Origin: Pomacea canaliculata
Lineage: Eukaryota; Mollusca; Gastropoda; Architaenioglossa; Ampullariidae
DNA length: 64,000 bases
NCBI RefSeq assembly: GCF_003073045.1
Contig: NC_037603.1
Location: 17,614,192-17,678,191 of the forward strand
Direction of reading: 5' to 3'
In this document: one piece after another, positions 1 through 12,200 of the stretch
How the letters are laid out: each line of letters starts with the position of its first letter
Position numbering within the stretch: the stretch's first letter is position 1
The notes under the pieces: model-generated
What the model was told of the DNA's origin: nothing
Databases searched by the model: none
Seen by the model: only the letters and a program-made list of their open reading frames with translations
Position numbers and translations under genes: made by a program

Positions 1-2568
1 CCCAGAATGTTCCCCAAGTCAATGGAGCCACGCCATTGACACTCAGTGTACACCTGTCCGACATGCGCTCAGCGACTGTTTCACCTTTCTGAAGTGGAAC
101 ACCACGTGTCGCTGTATCTCTGAAACTGGTTGCATCAGTTCTGGTCGCTTAAAGTCAATGGGTGGGGTGGGAACCAACAACACTCTCCGAGAAAAACCCG
201 CTCCTTCCACTATCTTGGAATCTCGACCTGTTGCCCGATGGGGCCACAGCCATGAAGCGGAGGTAACTTTACCTCATAGGTACCTAATAGGGAGTTACTG
301 CAATAGAAAACACAGGCGTGATCTCGATGTCCCCGTCTTGTGTACTGTTCACAAACATGACTTCAGAGATCTTGCTAAGTCTTTTCTTAGCCGGATAAAT
401 ATGGATGAATGTCTGAGCCAGTTTTGTCTTTAACAGTTGAGTAAACACGATTTATTTAGTCAACGTCGTGTAAACATGGCTGTATGTAGTCAACGGAGGT
501 AGTGCAAGCTCCGGGTTTGGGTGTACCTGTAGTTCAACACTATACCCTCATCTGTTGGGGAGAATTACTACTGACAGCCCGTGTCAGCCTCAGACCAGAC
601 ATTTGTTGCTCCATCAAGCAGCGCCTTCTCCAAAGATGCTACTGGTTGCAATTTATTTTTATTGTGACGCGACGGTTGAGAAAAATGAAGGAGAAAGAAG
701 AGACTGAACACTGCGAATGAGCTTTTCAGTTTGGGGCACGCCATAAACCTAACGTCTGATCGACAGAAAAAAAACCACCGAACCAACATCCGCCAACACG
801 CTGTCACCTGCTCCGTGAGATTAGATGTGCAGTCAACAAGAGACTTGCACTGACCTCCCAACAACGACACTGTCATCATTTTGTCGTCTATCATCTAATC
901 CTTTCAGCATTGTGGAGCAGGTCATATTTCAAGACAACAGACGGAGCGATGGTTGAAATAAGAGCAAAGGATAAAGATGGATATGGGAAAGGACAGGCTG
1001 AAAAGAAAGCTGAAGATCAATAAACTTGTGTTTTTCAGCGGTTATGTTCAACAAACGACGAGGAGAGGGCAGGGTGGATGTTGTATGTGATCACCATGTG
1101 TTTTTTTAGCTGGTGTAGTAATGGAAGACGGGAGTCTAGCCCTTAAAGAGGCAAAATGAGGGACCTCAGATTAAACAAGGTAGCTGATCGCCCCTGTAGA
1201 TGGTAGATGGTAGATGGATTATAGTAGTTACCGCCTCTTTCATGATTCAGCTTGTGCAGATGGGGGTAGTACAGAGCATCTCCAAGACAGCAGAGCAACT
1301 CCTGATATGCATTTAAAGGCGGAAAGCCAGCTTTGGACGACAGTAGAAAGCTTGAGTATGCAAAGAATTCTATGATGACCAATAGGTGGTCTATACCATC
1401 ACTACCCTTCACCCACTCACACCCGCTGAAACACACACACACGCACGCACGCACCAACATAACAACTTTTCTAACGTACCGATGAGCTTAGCTTTTTATA
1501 ATCAGGACAGCAATGCATTATCCACAATTCCAATAACAGCCAGTTTAATTACAAAACATTGTAGATGAGGCACAGTTTCATGTTCACAGAAGTTCACTAG
1601 ATTAACCTGCTCTGGCCTTATTTGTGGATGAACTGGTGGATAATTCAACGATGAATGTTTCTTTTGATTCTGTATGTCATCTCAGGCAACAAGAATAATA
1701 CAATCGAAAAAACTTCAGGTGACAAGTTTGCAAAAATGACAAAATAAATTACATGGTTATGTAATAAATTGCTAGGTAATATAACCAACAATTGCTACAT
1801 CTTCCATTAAAGCCAACTTCTAGGAGACAGTTTCTCCCCAGGAGAAATTGAAATCCATGTGACATACATCCTCATTTCTACTGAGCCCATCAATTCCTGT
1901 TGCTGTTCAGAACATTTCCAAGTTGTTATCACAACATGATATTGCAGTTTATTCTCTAAGAAATTTATTCTTTCCAAGGTTTTCATTTTCTCCCAGATCA
2001 TTTACTTTAAACCTTAGTCTTGAGAATTTTCCCTGGCATTTTCACAGATTACTCCATCCTATGCAGACTTTCGAGTATATGTCAGAGGGTTCCAAGCTCG
2101 CATGGGATAGCAAATGAGATCCCCATTACCTACCCATTAGTAAAAGATATTTCTGTAAAATGAAGTTTGCATCTGAAATAATGGTTATTGCAAGGAATTT
2201 TAATAATCAGGAGCAACTACTTTATTAATGAAATCTCACAGGTTTTTACCTCTCTTCCTGGCCATACTCATACTGCAATTGGATTTTATGGACTCTTGTG
2301 TCCCAACCAAAAGGCATATATTGAATAACACTCTAAAGGTTGTGCTGATAGCTAAAACAAAAAACATTTTGTGGTGAACTGCATAATTATCACCGAGAGA
2401 AAATGTTAATTGTGAATCATACACTAATAGCAGTTGAAAGTGGTGGAAGTTTATGGGCTCAGGCTTTGCCTTTAAGATCATTAAGAAAGAAGAAACTTGG
2501 CCAAGCCCTTTAGTACTTCAACATAGTTCATGTTTTTCAGGAAAAAGCCTTTTATGAACTACAGACAG
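1..2568. other. No recognised gene; possible 3' end of an upstream transcript
   Basis: No open stretch here looks like a known protein and I found no chain of splice-compatible exons. The first ~1 kb is less AT-rich than the sequence that follows. An AATAAA motif at 1019-1024 is followed by a T/G-rich stretch, so 1-1050 could be the 3' UTR of a plus-strand gene outside the window. That is a guess. The remainder is AT-rich spacer with one microsatellite. Confidence 0.3.
1430..1454. repeat. CA-type microsatellite
   Basis: A run of AC dinucleotides passes into CGCA/ACGC repeats. It is a simple sequence repeat in non-coding DNA. Confidence 0.8.
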
Positions 2569-3134
2569 CCTTTAAAGATCAACATAAACGGTTTGCGTTT
2601 TTTTCTTTAAGTAGATCAGTAGATATCGACTATGTAAACCTAATCTGTAAATTTCAGCCTCTAAAACCCATTCGTTAATTATCCGCTATGATTCACATTT
2701 GTGATCAATGAGCACTGATAACAATGTACTACGTCACGTTGGTGCACTATTCATAACACTGCCTGCCGTCAACATCACACAGTGTACTACATCACGCTGG
2801 AGAACCATTCACAACATTGCCTGCAGTCAACACCAGAGAGAGAAAATGAGCGACAGTCTGCATTTCTCGTGGTTCTGAAAAACTGCTACTTTAGCACAAG
2901 AAATGCAGATTTTCAATGTCTGAATAACCCAAACTGTCGTTCTGATTGGTGTTGATGGCTGGCAATGCTGTGAATGGTGTACCAACATGACATAGTACAC
3001 TGATAGCAGCGCTCATTGATCGTATGTGCAAATCACGTACTTTGCTACTGGATACTTGATGGGTTTTGGAAGCTGAAATTTACAGGTTAGGTTTATATCG
3101 CTTTTATCTACCGATATCTGGTTGGTCTTTAAAA
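2569..3134. mobile_element. Palindromic MITE-like element with long terminal inverted repeats
   Basis: The two halves of this ~566-bp segment are imperfect reverse complements, centred near 2850. Matching blocks include the region just inside each end (TTTAAAGATC at the left, GGTCTTTAAA at the right), the AAATTTCAG block near 2650 against CTGAAATTTACAG near 3074, and GATCAATGAGC near 2703 against GCTCATTGATC near 3011. There is no coding sequence. Long inverted arms without a transposase are typical of MITEs or foldback elements. A diverged relative with a similar right end (CTGAAATTTACAG, then GGTCTTTAA) lies in a DZIP1 intron at 13122-13591. The exact ends and the target site duplication are uncertain. 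Confidence 0.7.
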
Positions 3135-5199
3135 TTGTAAAACACCAGCCAGCATAAAAAGTACAAGGTTCTTGTCATTGAGACCAACCAGCAAACATCA
3201 AAATATATAATATCAATCAAAGTATATATTTTAACAAAGATAAACATCAATAATAAAACAATTAAAAGTGCTTTGGAAAACCCTTAATATCTACCCTTAT
3301 AATCTATAATTACATCTTTGTATTTTATACAAATATATATTTAGGTTAGGGATGTGTTAACATCATATAAATCAGTCAGAAGTGTTTATACATATAGATA
3401 ATCTGTACACAAAAACAAAAAATATGCAAAGCATTCCATTCTCAAATGCCACGGTTTGGATGCTGTATCAAGCCTGAATGACATTCTGTTGGGTGGGAAA
3501 AGGGACAAAGGCCCACATGAGGCAATAAAATTATATTAAATACACGTAAGAGGATCTAGCAAAGTTGTGGTGATATGCTGCACAGCTTCACTGGTGTGTT
3601 TTTACAAAGAAGCCACTGCGTACAAGAGTGCTTTTGTGTCACTTGATACAAAAGACAACCCACTCTGAACAAATGGACGGACAATGTGCAAAAAGCATTA
3701 TACCTAGATAATAAGGCAATATGTTTAGAATTCTGTATTATTGTATGCACACAAAGTTTGCACTGGAGTTTTTTCGTTACAAAAGTGGACTGAATGTTCT
3801 TTGAAAAATTTGTACATAAAAGAGACTTTAAGTATATGACAAATAAGTAAATATATATAGAATAGATGCACAAAATTATGATGCCATACACTAGCAAAAA
3901 TGCTAATTATGCAAACTTGTGACATACAGAAAGCTCTGAATCAAGTTTTTCTCTGTTTGTATAGTCTTAAGCACAGTTGACAGTTGTGGTTCTACCATGT
4001 TTCCATTGATGCCCTTTGCATTTCTCAGGATAAAATACCCACATGTGATGTATAATGCAATACTGTGACCACACTGGTAAAACAGTGGTAACATGAATGG
4101 CTTTCACTTCTGATACCATCAGATGTTTGCATAAAATGCATACAATAATAAAGGAAATGAAAAGTGGGAATCAGGTTGCCCAGTGATTAGAGCAATGGCC
4201 AGGGTAAGTAAACTAGCTGCTTCAATAACTTTGGTGGGGAACTTTCCCCAGTTAACCCATCTGTCAAATTGAGAAGACGGGTGAAGGAAAGGCAGCAAAA
4301 TAGAGGACATGGTCTGGCCTGGTACAAGTGTTCTCTAATAGCCTCACTCCCCATTGACTGAAGGGTTCCAGGATAATGTTTAATTAATAAAACAAAAATA
4401 AGTAAAAAAAGGAACAAGTGTTTCCTTATAAGAATTGAGAAAAAATACTCTGTAAAATTCCTGGGAACATATACAAATATTATGACATGTAAAGCACACT
4501 AATAGTTGGGTTTTTTAATAAATCAGCACTGGCAACACAACATTTACAGTGAGTGTGACTATGACCATTATCTGGCAAATCACATTACAATTTTTATTAA
4601 AAATTAAATATAAATCAATTTGAAATGTATACAGCACAAACATGTAGAAAAGACTATTATAGCTGAAGTATTTCCTCAATGTTACTAGTAAGCAACAGTA
4701 AATAACCAAAAATAAATATGGTGGCTGTTTTATAAAATCTGCCTTCATAAGTAACTCTGCCACAATTAATACAATGGTTTAACTTTTTAAAAATAAATCT
4801 CCGCTAACATCAGTTTTAAAAATTTGTTAAAAATAGCTGTTTAAAACAGGCAAACTTTAAAAGCATGCTTACAGATCATCCATATTCCATTTGGTTACTA
4901 AACAGCTCAATATCATCCCATTTAGTCACTGAATAGATCAATACTAATTAAAACAAAAGAATCATTCTGGTTGGCAGCTTTGTACCTGCAATTAAAACAA
5001 CCAGCTGGATTTGTAACTGTGGATTTACGCTAGCGTGCAACGAGTAATGGGCTAGTGACACAATGTGGTCTTTGGAGTTTCAGAAAATTCTAAACACTTC
5101 CTCCCAAGAAAACTAAAGAGGATTTCTTTAGGCCTGGATTTTATAACCTCTATTACAGCATTACAGTTCCCTTTTTCATATATATTTGAATGTGTGTCC

Positions 5200-5345
5200 T
5201 TACAACAAATAATAACAGTAACAGTGAATATTTATACAGTGCTATATCCCTGAAACCAGGTTCAAAGCACTTTTACATACACAAACATACACAATACACA
5301 TTGTAGAACACATAAGGAAATAAGTAGACAAATATCTTCATGCAC
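5200..5345. repeat. Dispersed (AAT)n-type repeat, short copy
   Basis: AATAATAACAGTAACAG leads into a TATACAGTGCTATATCCC block and then a TTCAAAGCACTTTTACAT block followed by ACATACACA. The same order of blocks occurs near 28490 and, in part, near 24605, 44262 and (reversed) 23400. The two GC-bearing blocks are partly complementary and could form a hairpin. The family is not identified by name. Confidence 0.5.
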
Positions 5346-8300
5346 AGCATCAAAACATCACACTGGAAAACAACTATAAATGTTTTGCAATTGTATATAC
5401 TCAATTCCTTAAATTGTTATATTATTGTACAGTAATTAAAAAAATTTGGTGTTATGCAGTAAACACAAACAGCTTTAAAATAGAACATCAATATATATTT
5501 ACAATTAACGCCATTTTGTCTTTTCATGACATAAACAAACATCGATATTGGTTTTAAAAGAAAAAAATCTGTTAAACATCTGCATGAGATGTCATGCTAA
5601 TTTGGAACACTGACCACAATGAATTTCAAACTGTACTTGTCACTATAATTATTCTACCTCCCCCCTGATGACAACCAGCAAACGTAAACTGAAGTATTAC
5701 TGTGCTCTCAGCACATCTCCCTTTTTGCCTACATGACTGCAAGCTCAGATCAATGCCAGCAAGATCTCCTCACAAATAACTTGCACCTATTATAAATGTC
5801 CAAACATATAATCAAAATATCCCATCAAATAATAAACCTTCCAAAAAGACAAGCTGCAATGCGTTCCATATTTATTGGGCACAACAGACCTGCTTACCTT
5901 TAGAACCAGCTTTCTGGAGGAAACTAAACTGAAAGGAAAAGTCAGTTATCTTGATTTGATATCTTTAATCAGTTGCAAAAAAAAAACAAATGAATATGAA
6001 ATTGGCTATTTTGTTTCTGCAGCAGTTGTGATCCCTGCTAATTTTGGAATCCAGAAAAGCAGCTTTAATCATCTTTGTGAAAGAATCAGCTTTTACTAGT
6101 GTCTGCATCACAACTTCAGCATGTATGATATGACAACATGAAAAGAGAAGGTACTATTAGGCTAGGACTAAGTCCTGAGAACGATGCTACTTTGACATGC
6201 AGCCAAAGTAAATCTTATAAGAACATTTTCTGTTGACAATCTGCTTTCATTAAATGGACTTGTGTATAAGAAAACAAAGATGGTAAACAAAAAAATGAAG
6301 ATACCAAGGCAGCAATAAAGGCTGTAAAAATTCTTTGATTTTTGTTTTTTTGGTCTTAGCCATAATTTTATAGATTTCCCATAATAAGACTAAACCATCA
6401 GGGTAAACAGGTCTGATATTGCCACCCAGAACAAATCCATGCAAATTACCTACATTCTTGGGAGGGTTTTTCCTTTAGTCAATGATTCACCCAATTGCTT
6501 TATTTTTTTTTTTGAGTGACTGTGTACAAATTCTTCAAATCTGAGCAATTAACCTCTCCTCCTTCACAAATACAACCTTCAAACATTGACTTACAAATAA
6601 GTCAAACAACCTCTCTCCCTTTACAAACCACAACCTACAAAGGATGGCAAACACACAGACAACTTCTCTCTTTCGAGATACAGTCTTCAAACATTACTTA
6701 CAAATACACCCCATCTCTGACATCTGGATCTTCACAACTACAACATCATAAAAGATACAAACAATGGGAGAGATAGAAAATTATGTTAATAAGGCGAATA
6801 ATTCATTGTGATTTTATGGATCTGTATCAAGCATGGCTGCTGATTTGGATAAAGTGGATAAATAGTATGAAGTAAACACAGTCATTCAAAAAAACAAAAT
6901 TCAATCGGGTGGATCTTTAAATTTCCGCAATAAAAACCCTCTCTTTTTTACCAAACAACCCTTTCACAACCTTTAATCACTCTGCTATATCCAGAATTGC
7001 AGATCTTCAGTTTTATAAGAGATATCACTGTGTTTGAGTTCAGAAGTGTTAAAGTTTTACCAACAAAAATATCAGTGCACATGATGAATCTCACTCTGGT
7101 CACTGGACGGAGAAACAGCAAAAATGCAAGGCCTGTACTGTGACATAAAAGTAGCATATATAACATACCTAATTCTTAGTACTGTTTTTTTTTTACATAA
7201 AGTTGGCATATAAAACACAGCCAACTTTACAAGTACTGTTGTTTTATAAAATACACCATCACAACACTTGGAACTCCTCTGTAAAGATATGTATAAAGTT
7301 GGTGGGACGGTGGTCTGTACCTTGATATGTGAATGAGTTGTCAGTTTTTCAAATATCTCAATTGTGAATTTCTGTAGGTGTGACATAAAGGCACCTTTTC
7401 TACACAATATAAATAAAAAAAGTAAACCATCAATAATCTTTACCAGGAGCATCTCAAGTAAACAATCAATAAGACTATTACAAATGTATTTTTTCAAACA
7501 TCAGGGAGGCTTTTGATGTTTTATATACATGGTTAAATATCCAAATTCACATTGAACATCTGCATTTACCAAAAATGTAGATCCCAAACAAAGATCCCAG
7601 GGTGCCATAATGAAGGTAACAGGAGCAAATACGCAAAATAAAATGTGACTCAAAGAATTCAAGCCTTGCATTAACTCCTGAAGTGTTGAGAGCCACCTCA
7701 CTGTTCTACTAAGTTTTGCCTGTGTGTTCTGAAACAAGGTGTACAAAGCATCGTGAGGCATTAGCTGCTTATGACACCTTCAAATGCCAGTGTAATGTAC
7801 TTATTTTTGACAGCAAACTGTGCATAAGCTCTATAATAATTTTGATATTTTTTCCACTTGAGAAAGATTAGTTGTTCAAGTGAAAAAAACTGCTGCATTC
7901 GATAGAAGAATCCATGAAAAATTATTGCTGGCAATGTGTGCAGTTACAGTGCTTTATATGCTCAGATCTAAAAAATATAACGGTTAGATATTATATCTCC
8001 CCTTCTCCAACTGTGTAACAGCAATTTGATTTTGCTTTAGATATAATTAAAAATAAAGCAAGTCATAGATTTAAGGAAAGAACAACCGTTTGTGTAGAAA
8101 ATATTGCTCTTAAGTACCCTTTTCCCGATACAAATAAATTGTAAAAAGCATCTTTTGAAGACAGAAAGTTCTGCAAGCATGGCTTCAAGATTGAGTTGAT
8201 ACAACCTGTTAAAACAGATGTACAATATAACCATCCAATGACTGCATAGTAAAGTGTTGTGCAACTGCCCCTCCCATGCCCCCGAACTCTAGTCTGTTAC

Positions 8301-8684
8301 CTTTCTCTTCATACAAGAATGAAAGACTACTTCAGATGTGCAATAAAGCCCCATAGACAGAGTAAACATATTAAGCACACCTGTACAGAAGGGTAAGACT
8401 AGTTGTGTACATCGTCATTGCTATTCAGCTGCAACAACACACAGGCATCAGACACCTTACTATCGACCTAATCTGTCCCGACTGGCTGCGTGCTGTAATG
8501 TTTGTAGCTCTCAGACACAAGGCATGCATCAGAGTCCTTCATTTCACCTACAGTTATCTGACAAAAAACCACTGCTTTTACAGGCTTCTCTCTGCAGACT
8601 GCTCTCTGATACCAGCTATTTCAGTTCCAGATAGCTGCATCATCCCTTCCTTCGTGACCTGCAAGGTGTCTGAAGACTGTAGTT

Positions 8685-8832
8685 ACAGGAATCAGATGGT
8701 AAGTATTCTACCATGACAAGGTAACATCTAGCAATGCATTATCATCACTCGGTGCTTACAGGCATCAGATGGTAAGGTCTCTACCATGTCTAGGTAACAT
8801 CCAGCAACTAACATTGCCATCTCTCAGTGCCT
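8685..8832. repeat. Two-copy direct tandem duplication (~74 bp unit)
   Basis: Unit 1 (8685-8757) and unit 2 (8758-8832) both begin ACAGG-ATCAGATGGTAAG, contain CTACCATG and GGTAACATC, and end near CTCGGTGCTT / CTCAGTGCCTT. The copies differ by several substitutions and small indels, so the duplication is not recent. Confidence 0.75.
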
Positions 8833-9199
8833 TAGATGCCCAGGTCAGCTCATCTGCCACTTAAATGTACGAGTTCATTAAAACTTAATTGCTTTATACA
8901 AAATATGGTGCTTTATATGAAAGGAAGGACAGATTATTTTAAAATGGCAATGAAGACACAAGGTGACTGTATTTCTTAAGCTTCAACATAGGTCACAGAG
9001 GTGGTGGAGAGAGTGCAAGAGGAAACAGCAAAAATAGAATCACTATGTGCAGATGCACACTTGCATATGAGCACATACACAGTAACTCTGCAACAGCCCC
9101 TTGTTACACTGACAGATCAAACAAGTTACTTTAGTTTGGTCTTGTGAAACAAGGGAGGAAAATGCTGTTTTGACAGAGAGAACACAATTTGTTACACTA

Positions 9200-9205
9200 T
9201 TTATT
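9200..9205 (-). terminator. Proximal poly(A) signal for DZIP1
   Basis: An AATAAA hexamer reads on the minus strand 73 nt beyond the DZIP1 stop codon. It is the first canonical signal after the stop and would give a very short 3' UTR. Usage is not proven. Confidence 0.45.
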
Positions 9206-9277
9206 TAAATATAACTACTGGATTTGGATGCACACTGCTGTTTACAATAGCTGCTGTGGCTGTAAAAGATCTTGCAC

Positions 9278-12200
9278 CTAGATGTTCTCGATGTTCATAT
9301 CTTCATCAGAGCTGATATCCGTCACGCTGACAAAAGAACTTCGCGATGTTGACCTCCTAACTTCAGGCTTCACTGCATTGGCTCCTACACACATACAAAC
9401 AGAAAAACATGTACACACACATACTAATAAATAAGACAAAAGGGTGCTAAGAAAATGTCAATCAACACAGGAAATTAGAACTGCTTTCCTCCACACCATT
9501 CCCTCAGGCCATGCACTCCTCTCGATACTGATATTATCAAGCTCAAATTATTTTACTTAATATTATTACTCTTTTTTATGTCTATATATTTTAATGTTTA
9601 TTTATAAAATACAAACTCATAAATGCATAATATTTTATGTCCATTTTATGAGGGAATCCAAAGTTGATTGATTCAATTTAAATATTATTCCTCGTGGGAA
9701 GATTTTCTGTGTTATTAAATCCTTTTGCTACTAACCCAGGCTTCTAGAATGAATTAATGAGTACCAAGGTACCACTGTACTGCATTCCATAAGCTGTGAT
9801 TTTAAGACAGAATTTTAGTCAATGTGTTAGTTCTTCAAATAATGCAGCACAGTAGCCAAAAGACTACAGGTACAAATGAGGCTAATCTTAACTCTCACAT
9901 GCAGAGAACTTGAACTTTTCCTTCTATAATGTAAATGTTGGAAAGAAGATGGACCACTGAAGCTTGCAAATTCTTGTGGGAAAATATAAAACAAAATTTT
10001 GGTTCTGCTATTAGACATGCTTTTCTAAAGCACATGCAAAAATAATGTGAATGGCTGTACTGTACCCTTGGAAGACCCCCACTGGCTTGTCCCATAAGTG
10101 TTGCTGGATACATCTGTTTCTTTCCCACCTCCTCCACCTCTCCTGTCACATTACAGACGATAAAAAAGTTGGCAAATCTAGCAGCATAAGGGTAGTGATA
10201 AGTAGTTCATAGTGTCACAATACAGATTATATCAAAGTAATCAATACAGTAGCATGTCTAGGGTGTGGCATGTGGAAAGTGGAGCCCAAACCTCTCCTTC
10301 AACCATCTTTATCTTCCCATACTTCAAATACCCATTTTGCCACATGCATGAGCAGGTCTTGAACCAGAAGCCTTCTGGCCAACAGCCATGTACTAGCACC
10401 AGGCCACTGAATACCCCTCATTACAGGTCATACTCAGACATGTACTAACAGCAGGTCATAGAATCTCCCCCATTACAGGTCACATTCAGGCAAATAAGGA
10501 TGTACACAACTATTCACAATACAGAAAGAAATTTTAGAAACATATCTCACTATTACAGTTAATAGGGTATTAGTTTAACAAGTGATATGGTTTTGGAAGT
10601 AAAAATAAATATATGACAGTGAGACAAAAAAAAAGATGTAAGATATAAGTTTTCAGGTAAAAAGTCTCACAGACAATAACAGGAACAAGCTGTCTCACCT
10701 GGTAGGTGGTCTAGCAGGCTCTTCTGTCCCATCCCAGTCACTACCATCAGTAAAATCCTCCTGTGACAATCAAGTTTTATCACAGCTGCCAAAGTGAACT
10801 GATACATTAGGAATTGCTGCAAACTTATCCCAGGTTTCAGAAGAGTTATTTTCATCGCTATCAAAAGACCTTGTTAATCAAGCAGCCAAATTAATCTTGC
10901 AAGGATAAACTATTAGCTGCCCAAGCAAACTGATTAAACTGATCACATAAGAAACTGGTAGCCTCATTTATACTATGCCAAACTTAAATAAGCTGCCCAA
11001 GAAAACTACCTTTAAAGTTTATGCCAATCTGTTATCTTAGGTCCCAAAATAAACAAGCCCTTTACCATGTGCAAGTCAATATCTTATTTGTAACAATCAT
11101 TAAAATAGCCAAAGTTTAAAAATTGTAGAAGCTCAGGCATAGACATTAATATTGGGTTGTCAAAAATGTCATGATCTATTTTTCTTTGTTTTTCAAAGGT
11201 CATTTATTTATATAAAGAACGAAGATCAATCCATGATATATTGCCTGTTTTGTTTGACAACTTTCTGCCATATTTCACTGAGCTTTATAATTTCTTGTTC
11301 ATAAAAGGACCTGTCTTTAGTGATGAAAAACTGAACAAGGTTCTGATTTACAGCCTCGTCTGAACTGAATGTTATACCATGCGAGGAGTTTTGATGAGAA
11401 TGAAACAAGTGAATGTCTGATGGCACAAGGCCTGGCAAGATTGGTGAATGTGGAAAGCTCCATTAATTTTTGACGGCTGATGTAGCTTGTGCATGGTCTT
11501 GCATTATGATGGAACACAGCTCTGGAGATTACTGGATGAAACATTTGTTCAAACTGTCTAATGGTTGACAGTACACATTTTATTTGCTTAAAAATCCCAC
11601 CACACTGACAGCATAACCATCTTCTAATGAATGTCTGTTTTCAATGTCATTTGAGGCAAATCATTACGTCAGGACAAAGACCATTTTCACATAACACTGT
11701 TGTAAACAATCCCCTTCTCATCTATCCCTTCTTTAGGGAAGTAAAACAGTACAATATGGCAAAAGTGCAATATGATCTACCACCTTCAACTTGTAAAATC
11801 TCCCAAATTCAACCAAAGTGTTTAATATTTCATTTAGAATGAAGCTAGAACTGTCAGCTGTCAAATCACATAGCAATAACATAGACACAAATGACACTAG
11901 TGCTTTCGAAAGTGAATTAACATTATCTGTTGCAGAAATGACTTCTCTGACAACCCAATAACAATATTTCTAGTAACAAGAATTTTTATAAAAATATGAA
12001 CTTTTGTTCAAATATATCACCTAGGAACTAAAAACTGATATAAGCTAAACTTACTAGGTAAGCTTGATCCTTCTTTTGGGATCCTTTACTTGATATAGTG
12101 TCCACACCACCAAATGGCTTCTCTTGTTTCCGTCCCTAATTTGCAGGCATACAAATAATTTACAAGTGTAAGACATTCATCTAATTGATTAAATTTACTG

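Larger units (their letters stand above)
3135..9199. other. AT-rich stretch downstream of DZIP1; no gene recognised
   Basis: About 6 kb downstream of the DZIP1 stop codon without a recognisable coding exon on either strand. It contains low-complexity A/T tracts, one short copy of the dispersed repeat near 5200 and a two-copy duplication near 8700. Part of it could be an extended DZIP1 3' UTR if the proximal poly(A) signal is not the main one. Otherwise it is intergenic. Confidence 0.4.

Noticed and set aside
158..433. Open frame of 91 codons on the plus strand
   Set aside because: No resemblance to a known family, no splice context, and similar lengths arise by chance in this window.
8405..8716. 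Open frame of 103 codons rich in hydrophobic residues
   Set aside because: It runs into the two-copy duplication, has no domain signature, and shows no coding-like codon pattern.
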